A DNA stretch of 64,000 nucleotides from Simmondsia chinensis. Lineage: Eukaryota > Streptophyta > Magnoliopsida > Caryophyllales > Simmondsiaceae. This document shows positions 42,512-53,076 of this stretch, one piece after another. The stretch spans positions 14,141,578 through 14,205,577 of the forward strand of contig JAGTTD010000025.1 of assembly GCA_018398585.1 (NCBI GenBank), read 5' to 3'. The notes beneath the pieces were generated by a model. The model saw nothing but the letters and a program-made list of their open reading frames with translations, searched no databases and was not told the DNA's origin. Position 1 is the first letter of the stretch. Each line of letters starts with the position of its first letter. A program made the translations under genes and the position numbers.

Positions 42512-43777
42512 CTAAAGTTCTTCCATTTTCTTTTTCAAATACTCATTTTCTTTTAAAAGTGATTTGTCTTCCTTGGATTTTCGTTCCTCATTTTCCTTTA
42601 AAGTATGAAGTGTTTCTTCCAAGGATTTCTTTTCATTTGTTAATTTAATGATCTCAATAGTTAAAGACTCATTCTTTTTTTTTAGGGATTCATTTTCAAG
42701 TTCAAGCACTAAATGTTGTTTTGAATCCCTTTCCAATGCCGTCTTTTCAAGACCTTTTACAAAAGTATTGTGTTGTTTTTTCAATTTTTTATATTTCTCA
42801 TATAACTCTTGAAAATCAACCACAAGTTCATCATAAAGTAGACCGTTTACCTCATCCTCTTCAACGCTATAGTCGTCATTAGCCATGAGACAAAAGTTAG
42901 CTACTTCCTCTTCACTTTCTTCATTGGAGTCATCGTCGCTATCTCCCTAAGCCGCAAAAGCATTCTTCCGTTCTTCCTTTTTGTCTTTCTTTTTGAGTTT
43001 GTTGAAGAACTTCTTATTTTTTGGCTTGCGACAATCTCTTTTAAGATGCCCGACTTCTCCACACTTATAGCACGTTGGTGCATCTTTGGAGGAAGATGAA
43101 CCATTTTTGAAGTTTTTCTTAAATCTTTTCTTTTCAAGACGTTTGTAAAATCTTTTTGCTAACATAACAACTTCACCATCACTTTCGTCACTTAGAGATG
43201 ATTTAAACGCCATGTCTTTATTTTTCTTTTGTTTTTCCTCTCCTTTAAACTCTTCCATGTCAATCCCATGGGTCATGAGATTTCTAATTAGTTGATCAAG
43301 TTTATAAGTAGAGAGGTTTTGAACTTCCCGAATAGCAGTAACCTTACCTTGCCATGAAATGGGAAGACATCGAAGAATTTTACAAACTTGCTCCTCATTT
43401 GAATACATTTTTCTAAGAGCCTGGAGTTTGTTAGTAATATCCAAAAATCTAGTGTACATCACTTTTATTGATTCCTCTGGTTTCATTTTGAAAAGTTCGT
43501 AAGCTCTTACCAACATATTTATTGTAGAAGATTTAACTTAAGCCGGTACCTGTAGCTTGTCCCAAATTTCTTTTGCCGATTGACCACCAGACACATTGTT
43601 AAAGACATTTGGGGCAACAGCACATAAGAGTTGATTATGAGCTTTTGCATTTTTTGCAAGTTTTTCTTTATCATCTTGCATAAGCTCATTTTCTTCTTTT
43701 TCAATGATTTTCTCACCTTGTTTCTTTGAGGGTACGTAATCAGCATTTTTTTGTAATAAGCCATAAGTCAAAATCAA
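42512..43777 (-). CDS. B gag (Sirevirus type)
   Basis: One frame with only two internal stops (43538-43540, 42947-42949). Residues 1-80 include AHNQLLCAVAPNVFNNVS and AKEIWDKLQV. After the first stop come the gag core MLVRAYELFKMKPEESIKVM and FLDITNKLQALRKMY, then LSTYKLDQLIRNLMTHGIDM. CYKCGEVGHLKRDC (near 43070-43030) is a perfect CCHC knuckle followed by a Lys-rich tail. After the second stop there is an acidic stretch and a coiled coil of about 100 residues (42800-42512, ELENESLKKKNESLTIEI). Long coiled-coil gag proteins with two knuckles characterise Sireviruses. The stops look like point mutations of otherwise conserved code. Confidence 0.9.
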
Positions 43778-43972
43778 TGCATGTAATATAAAGTCTCATT
43801 CTTAGCTTCCAATAGGGAAAATTTTCCCCATTAAAAAGAGAAGGCTTGTTGGTCGATTGACCCTCGCCTAAGATTGGAGTGAAAGTTGCCATAGGATCAC
43901 TCTAAGGTTATTAGACCCAAAAAGAATAGAGCACAGGCTCTGATACCAATTGAAGGTCCAAATAGCAACCTA
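43778..43972 (-). promoter_or_regulatory. B leader and primer-binding site
   Basis: TTGGTATCAGAGCC (minus, 43937-43950) is the initiator-Met primer site. It lies about 22 bp from the LTR end. Confidence 0.8.
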
Positions 43973-44510
43973 AGGGGGGTGAATTAGGTTCTTTAACGAT
44001 AAATAAAATTTAAATTTATGAACCAAAAATTTAATTAAAAGCTAAACAATAAATGTCAAATGAAAAAAATAAAGACATAAATAAAAAGGATGCACAAAGA
44101 TTTTTATAGTGGTTCACTTCCAAACCGAAAGCTAGTCCACTTCTCAAGTAACTACTCTTAGTCACTTGAGCCTTTAACTAAGCTCGATGATTCTTTTTAA
44201 AAACATGCTCAGGATCCAACCTTTACAACTAGTCTTTTTGTACGCAGGCTCAAGACCGACCTTTTACAACCGATCCTTTTGTAACCGTAGGCTCAGGATC
44301 TAACCTTTACAATACAACAAATTTGAATAAAGTAATGAAAAAATTAAAGCACTCAAATTCTTCACTCTTTGAAGAGTGACTTGACACTTGTTCAAGCTTA
44401 GCCAAAGCTAAGGACATGCCAATAAAGATCAAAGATCAACAATAAGAGAATAAGTGATGCTCAAATAAAAGTTTTAAACAAACCTTTAAAGTGCAATTAT
44501 GTAAGAGAAC

Positions 44511-44852
44511 TGTTATGTCTATCGAGTTGTAATTCAAGTTAATAAAATTAGGCGAGTTGTTTTATTCAAATTCTGGTTGAGGGGCCAAAGTCGGTTAGCG
44601 GTTAGAGCCGATTGAGTTTTTTGGCGGGAGTTTTGTTTGGTGGTCCCTTGTTTTTGTTTTTCATTAATTCTCCTTAAATAGTGGCTGATTTACTTGTAAT
44701 GGGTTATCCAATGAAATATCAATTAATCCTAGTGATTAAAACTTCTTCTTCTCATCTAATTCTCTCTATTTTCTCATCCCTTTCCCTTCTTTCTCATCCC
44801 CAACTCTCTTACTTCCTTAGGTTAAGTTCAAGATTTAATCTCGAACTTAACA
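44511..44852 (+). repeat. E 5' LTR
   Basis: 342 bp, TGTTATGTCTATCG to GAACTTAACA, CT-rich at its 3' part. A TATA-like TTAAATAGT lies near 44676. Confidence 0.95.
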
Positions 44853-44868
44853 ATTGGTATCAGAGCCT
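44853..44868 (+). promoter_or_regulatory. E primer-binding site (initiator tRNA-Met)
   Basis: ATTGGTATCAGAGCCT directly after the LTR. Confidence 0.92.
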
Positions 44869-44887
44869 CGTTCGACTAACAAATTAA

Positions 44888-46023
44888 TGGATACAAATAT
44901 AATTCCCTTGATCAGTGGTGTCACAACCAGATCGGCAGCAGCAAGAACCGCTGTTAGATCGCCCAATGTTGAGGTTATTGGAGGTAGTGATGCAGCAAGT
45001 CATGACTTGGTGACAAATGCTCAAATGGATAGTAAGTTTGAGGCAATGGCCAATAAGTTTGAGGCAATGCTGGCTCAATTCAGGCAGATCTTCAATGAAT
45101 CAGTGCCTCAACAGATTAAGGTAAAGGTAGATCAAGGAATGCAACGGGTAGAAGCTAAAATTGTTGATCAAGTCTCACGACAATCACAAGAATTGGAGGA
45201 AAGATTTAATCAGAGGCTTGATCAACAAAGACAACTACTGGAAGAGAGGTTTACTGAGATCAGAGAACAAGTTATGAGGCCCATTCCTTCCGTTGTTCAG
45301 GATCCATTAATACCAACAAGTGTCTTGCAAACAAATCAACCGATCAGACCTTAGGAGGAAGTAAGGCAGAATGCGCCTGTTTCTATGGGAAATTCTGGTG
45401 CTGAGAGGAGAGATCCTGATCGAAACCCTGAGATTGAAGTGTCTGAGAGGCAGGTTCGCAATGAGCCTGTGAATTCTCGACCGTCCAACTGGAATGATGG
45501 TGTGCAATTCACTGAAGTTGAAGATGCTCACAGGCCGAGGGGATTGAATGTGAATCACCTTTATAGACCACCTGATGATTGGCATCAAACACGTTCTGGC
45601 AGTAATGAGGAGGTCTCCAACAGCAGAAGCAATGGTCACAGATAGCCTCGGGTGCAGATTGATGCATTCGATGGGAAGCAACCGCATTCATGGCTTAGAA
45701 GGTGTGAGTGTTACTTTCATTTCTACCATAGTGATGACTCCGAAAAGGTACAAATCGCGGCTGTATATCTTCTTGGTGATCATGAGGTGTGGTTTTATAG
45801 TTTGATGAAGAGTAACCCATCCCTCACATGGACTAAATTTGCAAGAGAATTGAGTGATCGGTTTAGTGATGAGGATGATAGTGATATTGTTGATAAATTT
45901 AATAAGGTGAAATAGGATACATTTGTTAGAGATTATATAACCAGATTTGAAAACCTATGGGCTAGCATTATAACTGAAATTCAAGCATCCGAGTCTTATT
46001 ATGTTTCAGCTTTTATAAGTGGG
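44888..46023 (+). pseudogene. E gag N-terminal two thirds
   Basis: The start at 44888 (MDTNIIPLISGVTTRSAAA) lies 20 bp after the primer site. Residues 40-150 are coiled-coil-like (KFEAMANKFEAMLAQF, ERFNQRLDQQRQLLEERF). A stop at 45352 and another at 45643 interrupt the linker. The gag domain follows in the 45652-45915 frame: VQIDAFDGKQPHSWLRRCE, LLGDHEVWFYSLMKSNPS, LSDRFSDEDDSDIVDKFNK. A stop at 45913 precedes VRDYITRFENL, which continues to 46023. Confidence 0.88.
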
Positions 46024-46806
46024 TTGAAACCAAGAGTAAAAAACTTGGTTAAAGCCGTTGATCCTACAACTTTGTCTATGGCTTATGCTAAAGCCAAGCT
46101 TTATGAATGCACAATTTTGCCTCCAAATGAGGCTACCAAACCTCGCAGCAGCAGTTTCAAACAACAACAAAGTTCAGCCCGAACCAGGACCAACCGATTT
46201 GATGATAAGCAGCAGCAGAGGTTGTGTTACTGTTGCAACCAACCTTATCAGTTTGGCCGCCGGTGTAACCCCAAATTCCTCATGTCTGTTGAAGGGGTTA
46301 GCGCTGGGGATGAGTCTGATGATGAAGAAAATGAGGCTGAAGGAGCTGAATCTGATCTGAACATCGATGACAGCATAGATGATGCAGCTGTGGAAATATC
46401 AATGAAGGCCTTAACAGGAAATGGTGCTCACAGCACGGTTCGCATCAGAGGAATGGCAGGTAAAAAGTCTATCATCATCCTCATTGATAGTGGTAGCACT
46501 TATAGCTTTGTTGATCCTAAAGTGGTTAAGAAGGTGGGTCATGAAGTGATTAAAACCCATCCCCTTGCTGTCACCATAGCTGATGATAAATCAATTATCA
46601 CTCAAAACAAATGCCATGGGTTCAGTTGGGTAATGCAGGACCGAAAATTCAGTTATGACTTTAGAATCCTTCCTTTGGGAGGGTGTGATATGGTGCTTGG
46701 GGTTAATTGGATGAGAACTTACAACCCGGTGTTATTTGATTTTGCTAACCTCATAGTTTCCTTTGAGATACAAGGAAGTAAAGTGACCTTGCACGACATA
46801 GCTTAG
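46024..46806 (+). CDS. E gag C-terminus, zinc knuckle and protease
   Basis: A 260-codon open frame. It starts in gag (GLKPRVKNLVKAVDP just upstream). CYCCNQPYQFGRRC near residue 67 is the chromovirus-type knuckle with His replaced by Arg. An acidic linker follows (ESDDEENEAEGAESD). IIILIDSGSTYSFVD near residue 150 is the protease active site, intact. GGCDMVLGVNWM near residue 220 is the protease C-terminal motif. A stop at 46804 separates it from RT, possibly a mutation, since pol normally continues. Confidence 0.92.
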   Translation: MKPRVKNLVKAVDPTTLSMAYAKAKLYECTILPPNEATKPRSSSFKQQQSSARTRTNRFDDKQQQRLCYCCNQPYQFGRRCNPKFLMSVEGVSAGDESDDEENEAEGAESDLNIDDSIDDAAVEISMKALTGNGAHSTVRIRGMAGKKSIIILIDSGSTYSFVDPKVVKKVGHEVIKTHPLAVTIADDKSIITQNKCHGFSWVMQDRKFSYDFRILPLGGCDMVLGVNWMRTYNPVLFDFANLIVSFEIQGSKVTLHDIA

Positions 46807-48260
46807 CAAGCGCATTTGCAGGTCATGAAAGGAAGTAGGTTGAAGAAAGGAATGAAGAAATGCTCATTTCAATGGGTAGGCCAGCTATTTGCTATAGCCC
46901 CTACTTAATTAATCAACATTACCGAACCTGAGGTGCAAGTTTTGGTCACTGAATTTGAGGATTTGTTCGAAGTACCTAAATCTCTACCTCCTAAGAGGAG
47001 TTTAGATCATGTTATACCCCTTAAGGGTGACGCTGAATCGGTGAGGCTTAGGCCTTACCGTTACCCCCATGCTCAGAAGATAGAAATTGAAAAACAGGTC
47101 GATGATATGATCAAAACAACCTTCATACAGCCTAGCCACAGCCCTTTTGCTTCCCCGGTTATTCTTGTCAAGAAGAAAGATGGCACAGCTCACATGTGTG
47201 TTGATTATAGACAGCTTAATGCTATGACAGTGAAGGACAAGTTTTCTATACCAGTTAGATGAATTGTATGGAGCCCATGTCTTCTCCAAGCTAGAGTTAT
47301 GGCAAGGCTATCATCAAATTAGAGTGAATGAGCAAGATGTGCACACAAGATAGCCTTCCGGACTCACCATGGTCACTTTGAGTTTATAGTCATGCCTTTT
47401 GGCTTGACAAATGCACCGGCTACATTCCAAGCTCTTATGAATGATGTCATCAAGCAATTTCTGAGAAAGTTTGTGTTGGTCTTCTTTGACGACATCCTGA
47501 TTTATAGTGCAACATTCGTGGATCATTTGAAGCATTTGAGAGAAGTATTCTTGGTCATGTGTGAGCATAAGTTGTATGCTAAGTTGGCCAAGTGTTCTTT
47601 TGCTCAAACTCACTTGGTTTACCTTGGTCATGTAATCTCTTGTGATGGAGTTTCCACTGATCCATCAAAGGTCCAAGCCATGACTAATTGGCCTGTTCCG
47701 GTGACCTTAAAGCAATTAAGGGGTTTTTTGGGGTTGACAGGGTATTACCGCAAATTTGTAGCAGGTTATGGAGCTATAGCCAAGCGACATACTAAATTAT
47801 TAAAGAAGGAAGCCTTCAGATGGTCAGAAGAGGCTCAAAAGGCCTTCGAAGCTCTTAAATCAGCAACGAGCAGAGCTCCTGTTTTGGCAATGCTCGACTT
47901 CACTTCAAGCTTTGTGTTGGAAACTGATGCGTGTGAAAATGGTGTTGGGGCAGTATTGTCACAAGGAGGAAGACCCATAGCTTATCTTAGCCAGGCCTTG
48001 AATGCAAAACATCAAGCTCTCTCCACATATGAAAAGGAATATCTTGCAATTTTGCTCGCTGCGGAAAGATAGAGGCATTACTTGAATGGGCATCATTTTA
48101 TCATCAAGACTGATCATCAGAATCTAAAGCACTTGTTGGAGCAGAAAATTGTCACAAGATTACAGAGAAAAGGGTTGTTGAAGATGCTTGGGCTAGATTA
48201 TGATATCGAGTACAAGAAAGGTAAGGAAAACATAGCAGCAGATGCACTGTCACGCAAATT
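46807..48260 (+). pseudogene. E reverse transcriptase and RNase H
   Basis: 46933-47262 reads FEDLFEVPKSLPPKRSLDH, HSPFASPVILVKKKDGT and [20 protein letters not shown] shift and stops near 47258-47380 destroy the block with the first catalytic Asp. 47392-48072 resumes at MPFGLTNAPATFQALMN, with VFFDDILIYS as active site (both Asp present), then LRGFLGLTGYYRKFVAGYG. RNase H starts at SSFVLETDACENGVGAVLSQ and runs to KEYLAILLAAER before a stop at 48070. 48082-48260 finishes with IIKTDHQNLKHLLEQKI and KGKENIAADALSR. Confidence 0.92.
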
Positions 48261-49529
48261 TGAGGACTTTGCGCAAGGTTCTCTTGGGACTATTTCTGTG
48301 ATTTCTCCTGCGTGGATGGAAAAAGTACACCAGTCCTATGAAAATGATTCATTTGCTCAAGAATGCGTAGCAGCTGCTAGCGTGAGCAAGGCGGTAAATC
48401 AGGCTTCTGGTGCTGTGGTGTCTGTTACCCGAGGAATAATCAGAATCCAAGGAAAGCTGTACATTGGCATTAATACTGAATTGAGGCATCAGATTATCAG
48501 TCCTGCTCATGATTCTGCATGGGGTGGTCATTCAGGCATTAAGGGAACATATCAAAGGTTGAAGATTCACTTCCATTGGCCCGGTATGAAGAAAGAAGTG
48601 ACTGAATATGTACAAGCCTGTGAAGTTTGTCAACAAACTAAACTTGGTGATCATAGATACCAAGGTCTTCTCCAACCTTTACCAGTTCCAGAGGGTATAT
48701 GGCAGCATATCAGCATGGACTTCATTGAAGGTTTGCCCAAATCCGAAGGGAAAGAGGTGATCTTGGTGGTGCTAGATCGGTTCACCAAACCGGTCATTTC
48801 CTTGCTTTAGCTCGACCAGTTACTGCAGAAAAAGTAGCTCGTGTATTCCTTGATAACATCTACAAGCTCCATGGATTGCCCCATTCCATAATTTCATATA
48901 GGGACAAGCACTTTACAAGTCGCTTTTGGAAGGAGTTGTTTGGTCTCTTGGAGACTACATTGGCCCTTAGCTCAGCCTATCATCCTTAAACCGACGGTCA
49001 AACTGAAAGGGTCAATCAATGCATTGAACAATACCTTAGAAGCATGGTATTTAGCCATCATAAGGTGTGGAGTACGTGGCTCTCATTGGCGGAATATTGG
49101 TATAATACTCATTTCCATGCTTCTTTGGGCACAACACCTTTCAAGGCATTGTATGGGTATGATCCACCCAATCCTATGATGTTGCAAGGAGGAGAGGCAC
49201 AAGTGACTGCAGTGACTGAGCTATTACAGCAAAGGAAACATATTATGCAGCTTTTAAAGCAGAATCTTGGTCATGCTCAGGCCCGGATGAAATGGTACTC
49301 AGACCGCAAGAGAGTAGACAAAAATTTTGAAGTAGGAGATATGGTATATTTGAAACTTCAACCTTATAGGCAGTCTTCAGCAGCTGTAAGGAAGAATGTC
49401 AAGCTTTGTGCTCGGTTCTTTGGTCCTTACAAGATTTCAGAGAGGATTGGCAAGGTAGCTTACAAGCTCGAGCTCCCAACCGATTCATATATTCACCCTG
49501 TTTTCCATGTTTCTCTTCTTAAAAAGTAG
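48261..49529 (+). pseudogene. E integrase
   Basis: 48261-48810 holds the zinc-binding H-H-C-C (HDSAWGGHSG … CEVCQQTK) and the core start WQHISMDFIEGLPKSEGKEV with the first Asp. A shift at about 48790 leads to ARVFLDNIYKLHGLPHSI and SYRDKHFTSRFW, in which the usual second Asp (S-D-R-D) is Tyr. SSAYHP-TDGQTERVNQ follows, with a stop inside. 49044-49529 is the C-terminal domain: TTPFKALYGYDPPNPM, KNFEVGDMVYLKLQPYRQ, HPVFHVSLLKK. Confidence 0.92.
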
Positions 49530-49762
49530 GTAAGCACGGATAAAAGGCTTCCTCAAAAGCCCCGGAAGTGGGTTCTAGTGGCTCCTTACTCCTACAACTT
49601 GCAACAGTAGAAGGAGTGCAGCTAGGCAGTTCCCATGTATCCAACCAACAGCAAGTTCGAGTCAGCTGGTGCAACTTGGAGAAATCCTTCATCACATGCG
49701 AAGATGAACGTTTTTTGTTGAGCCAATTTCCTTCTTTTATTTCTTGAGGACAAGAAAGTTTC
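49530..49762 (+). pseudogene. E chromodomain remnant and pol end
   Basis: After HVSLLKK, one frame gives QQQVRVSWCNLEKSFITCED then LLSQFPSFIS, which has the spacing of the chromodomain end seen in chromoviruses but with W-E-D weakened. Stops precede and follow it. The chromodomain directs integration to particular chromatin marks. Confidence 0.65.
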
Positions 49763-49776
49763 TAAGGGGAGGGGAT
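49763..49776 (+). promoter_or_regulatory. E polypurine tract
   Basis: AAGGGGAGGGGAT lies directly before the LTR start TGTTATG. Confidence 0.88.
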
Positions 49777-50119
49777 TGTTATGTCTATCGAGTTGTAATT
49801 CAATTTAATAAAATTAGGCAAGTTGTTTTATTCAAATTCTGGTTTGGGCGCCAAAGTCGGTTAGCGGTTAGAGCCGATTTAGTTTTTTGGCGGGAGTTTT
49901 GTGTGGTGGTCCCTTGTTTTTGTTTTTCATTAATTCTCCTTAAATAGTGGCTGATTTACTTGTAATGGATTATCCAATGAAATATTAATTAATCCTAGTG
50001 ATTAAAACTTCTTCTTCTCATCTAATTCTCTCTATTTTCTCATCCCCTTTCCCTTCTTTCTCATCCCAAACTCTCTTACTTCCTTAGGTTAAGTTCAAGA
50101 TTTAATCTCGAACTTAACA
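49777..50119 (+). repeat. E 3' LTR
   Basis: 343 bp, TGTTATGTCTATCG to GAACTTAACA. Confidence 0.95.
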
Positions 50120-50976
50120 AGAACTTTTTATCAAAGAATGCTTAGAGAGTATTGGATGATTTCAACCAAAGCATTCAAGCCCTATTTATAGGTAAATGAG
50201 GGCCAATAAGACGTTCAAAAAGTTGGGAAAATGTTTTGGAAAGAAATCAAGTCAAAAGTAGCCGTTTTGAGCTTTTTCAGTCTGTGTGTCGACACACAGC
50301 TCTTGGTGGCTACTGTAAGCTTGTGTGTTGACACATCCTATCTGTGTGTCGACACTCAGCCTACCCGAGTGCATTTACACGTTTTGATCAATTTGCATGA
50401 TTGGTGGGATACTTTTATCACATTCCCTAAGTTAAAAAATTGATTGATTGATTGCTATATTTGTTCAATTTTTGAATATATTTCCTACTTAACTTTGATC
50501 ATAAAAATGATTGGTTACATAAATTGAGCTAAATCATCACCTATTAAAATTTTATCTTTATTTGATTTGATCGTACTTTTCAAAGTACCAATCTTAAAAA
50601 ATATTTGAATTGATAAGCTACATTGGTTTAACTTTGACTTGAATATTTTTCAAATAAAATTTGATAAATCAACTTTCTAAAATATTTTTCAAAAAATATT
50701 TTTATAAGAGTATCACATATCAATATTGAGGCTTGGACTCAATTGATATATCCCGATCCTAAGTCCTAGGCAATAAAAATAAATAACTTTAAGATGCTTG
50801 GACTCGGATCACGTTTTTTTCAGCTTACCAGCTTCGTATCCATGATTAATCCTGATGTTGCCGGCTTTCTTATAAGTCACTTAAAGACAAGATTAGAACA
50901 ATTTAAATCCCATGACTCACTAAATGGTTGTTATCATCAAAATTACAATAATATTGGCTTTAGGGCCAACAGTTGG

Positions 50977-51161
50977 GATCTAGCTTCCAGTGTTTAGCCC
51001 AGATCTTGGGTTTGTTATTCACCTCAAGCCAATTGAATATTACATATGCTTTTGAGAATTCAAATGAACACTTTCTCAAGTCTTGGAATTCGTAAGACTT
51101 CCTAGCTTTAATATCCTTCTTAATCGAAGGATGACAAACCATAAGAAGTCCTTCGATGTAT
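50977..51161 (-). pseudogene. K gag fragment between B and G
   Basis: The frame 51142-50960 reads CHPSIKKDIKARKSYEFQDL, then CSFEFSKAYVIFNWLEVNNKP. It resembles the middle-to-late gag of Tat elements and continues the frame broken at 57372 by G (TSD TGTAT at 51157-51161). It shows that K gag runs on both sides of G. Confidence 0.7.
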
Positions 51162-51450
51162 TGTTATAATTCTGGGTCAATCCTGAATTATAACCAAGCA
51201 GTGGAGAATTTGGGATGAGGGAAGAAGGGAGATTAGATGAGGAATTAGAAGAAGATTGAGATAGGAGAAGAAAATATGTATTTCATTGCATATCCTTCTT
51301 ACACTCTAAGTATCATATTTATACTATGCAATGGCTAAGTACAAGCCTAGCTCCAAGTACTAACAAGTATAACATGTATAACATCACATATGATAGCTTA
51401 TTACATCTAATCAACTATAACTTGCTATAAGAACTAATCCGGCCATGACA
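51162..51450 (-). repeat. G 3' LTR
   Basis: 289 bp, plus-strand TGTTATAATTCTGGG to CCGGCCATGACA. A minus-strand TATA box is at 51316-51323. The start has a short inverted repeat, TATAATTC … GAATTATA, across the words GGGTCAATCCT. Confidence 0.95.
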
Positions 51451-51602
51451 ATTCCACCTCCTCAAAATCATTCTTGCCCCAAGAATGTTGCTGCAGGGAA
51501 CTGGCTGCGAATGAAGCTCAAGTCTTCCCAGCTTGCTTGTGCAGGACTCGGGTTAGTCCAATGAATCAGCACCTTCTGACGCTACTCCCCTTTAGTCTAC
51601 AC
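51451..51602 (-). pseudogene. G chromodomain and polypurine tract
   Basis: After stops at 51597 and nearby, RQKVLIHWTNPSPAQASWED and LSFIRSQFPAATF form a recognisable chromodomain core (W … ASWED). It ends in a stop before GAGGAGGTGGAAT, the polypurine tract touching the LTR. Confidence 0.8.
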
Positions 51603-52607
51603 CACTCTGGAATACAGAATAGCAGCAGGGCCCTGGACCAGTGAACCATCAGAATGAACTGCAGGTGGCCCCTTGTAACTTCCTTTTCCTTCCACGATGT
51701 GTTTCTTAAGGAGAGAAACATGAAAGATAGGGTGAATTGAGAATGAAGCATGTAAGTCCAACTTGTACGCTACCTTGCCTACTCTTTCCAGAATCTTGTA
51801 AGGTCCAAAGAAGCAAGCTCCTAATTTAACATTCTTCCTTATAGCCATAGAAGATTGTCTATATGATTGAAGCTTGAGGTAAACAATGTCCCCAACCAGA
51901 AAATATCTTTCAGTCCTCTTTCTGTCAGCATAGAACTTCATGCGTGATTGAGCCCTCTGCAAATTATCCTTTAGTTGTAACATAAGCTGTTTCCTCTGAG
52001 AAAGGAGATCATTAACTTCTGAAACATAAGAAGTCATCCCTTGTAAAACCATGGGAGCGGGGGGGTCATAACCATAGAGGGCTTTAAAGGGAGTAGTGCC
52101 AATGGAGGAATGGAAATGGGTGTTGTACCAGTGCTCAGCCAGAGCTAGCCATCTCACCCAATGCTTGGGATAAGTATAAGTCATGCTGTGCAAGTATTGT
52201 TCCATGCACTGATTCACCCTTTCAGTCTGACCATCCGACTGAGGGTGATATGAAGAACTAAGAGCTAAAGTGGAGCCCATCAACAAGAAGAGCTCTTGCC
52301 AAAACTGACTGGTGAATATTCTATCACGATCAGATGTAATGGATTGAGGCAATCCATGTAGCTTGTAAATGTTGTCCAAGAACACCTTAGCCAACTTTTC
52401 AGCAGATATGGGGTGAGCAAGAGCGACAAAGTGACTGAACTTGGTGAATCGATCTACTACCACCCAAATAATCTCCTTGCCATTAGCCTTAGGTAAGCCT
52501 TCCACAAAACCCATGCTTATGTGTTGCCATGCCCCATCAGGAATTGAAAGGGGTTGCAACAAGCCAGGATATTGCACACGTTGTCTTAGTCCTTTGGCAT
52601 ACATCAC
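51597..52607 (-). CDS. G integrase core and C-terminal domain
   Basis: A 336-codon open frame. AWQHISMGFVEGLPKANGKE has Gly where the first catalytic Asp belongs. SITSDRDRIFTSQFW has the second Asp. SSYHPQSDGQTERVNQCMEQ has the Glu. The C-terminal part shows RTERYFLVGDIVYLKLQSYR, then HPIFHVSLLKKHI. So it is almost intact but would not catalyse strand transfer with D changed to G. It overlaps the upstream frame, showing a frameshift near 52580. Confidence 0.92.
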   Translation of the reverse strand: MMYAKGLRQRVQYPGLLQPLSIPDGAWQHISMGFVEGLPKANGKEIIWVVVDRFTKFSHFVALAHPISAEKLAKVFLDNIYKLHGLPQSITSDRDRIFTSQFWQELFLLMGSTLALSSSYHPQSDGQTERVNQCMEQYLHSMTYTYPKHWVRWLALAEHWYNTHFHSSIGTTPFKALYGYDPPAPMVLQGMTSYVSEVNDLLSQRKQLMLQLKDNLQRAQSRMKFYADRKRTERYFLVGDIVYLKLQSYRQSSMAIRKNVKLGACFFGPYKILERVGKVAYKLDLHASFSIHPIFHVSLLKKHIVEGKGSYKGPPAVHSDGSLVQGPAAILYSRVV

Positions 52608-53037
52608 AACCGTGAACTAAAGCCTCTAAGACCTTCTTGACCGCTACCCAGCTGAAATATTGTTTGAGCCTTCTATAGGTGCCATCTATATCGGAATGGC
52701 CACCCCAGGCTGAAGAATGAAAGGCCAAGATAATCTGTCTTCTCAGATTTGTGGCTAATCCCACATAAATTTTCCCTTTGATCCTCACAATGCCATGTAG
52801 TACTGATATGTCACCAGCCTGCTTCGAATGTAGATTGACAGCTGTGGCTGAAATGCAATCAGATGCAAATTTATCCCCTGCATAACTTTTATAAATCTCC
52901 TCCATCCACTCTGGAAGAACACAAGAAATGGCTGCACAAGAGCCATCCATTTCAAATCTGGATCTGCGAGAGAGAGCATCTACTGCCATGTTTTCCCTTC
53001 CCTTACTGTATTCAGTAGAATAACTGAGGCCTAGCAT
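52537..53037 (-). CDS. G RNase H end and integrase zinc domain
   Basis: Begins TEYSKGRENMAVDALSRR (RNase H end). The zinc-binding part has HSSAWGGHSDIDGTYRRL and GCDVCQRTK (H-H-C-C intact). It is separated from the RT frame by a stop and shift at 53040-53077 and from the core by a shift near 52580. Confidence 0.9.
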   Translation of the reverse strand: MLGLSYSTEYSKGRENMAVDALSRRSRFEMDGSCAAISCVLPEWMEEIYKSYAGDKFASDCISATAVNLHSKQAGDISVLHGIVRIKGKIYVGLATNLRRQIILAFHSSAWGGHSDIDGTYRRLKQYFSWVAVKKVLEALVHGCDVCQRTKTTCAISWLVATPFNS

Positions 53038-53076
53038 CGTTAGAAGCCTCTTCTTTTGTATCCTAGTGGTGATTTT

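Larger units (their letters stand above)
44511..50119 (+). mobile_element. E: chromovirus-type Ty3 element in the B 5' LTR
   Basis: 5609 bp, TSD AGAAC (44506-44510, 50120-50124), LTRs of 342 and 343 bp with only scattered differences. The full gene order gag-protease-RT-RNase H-integrase is present, followed by a degraded chromodomain. Stops and frameshifts in gag, RT, RNase H and integrase make it non-autonomous now. G and L are close in gag and protease sequence. Confidence 0.95.
40216..50971 (-). mobile_element. B: truncated Sirevirus-type Copia element
   Basis: Same family as C: 1385-bp LTR without E, closely similar gag and integrase. On the minus strand it has 5' LTR (43973-50971, split by E), primer site, gag, protease, integrase and the first third of RT. 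It then ends abruptly near 40216, so most of RT, RNase H and the 3' LTR are gone. The right flank GTTGG (50972-50976) could be half of its TSD. It is better preserved than C. Confidence 0.87.
43973..50971 (-). repeat. B 5' LTR (interrupted by E)
   Basis: The pieces are 43973-44510 and 50125-50971, together 1385 bp. It includes three palindromic repeats at 50282-50299 (perfect, CTGTGTGTCGACACACAG), 50321-50336 and 50342-50358. It ends TTTAGGGCCAACA. Confidence 0.88.
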
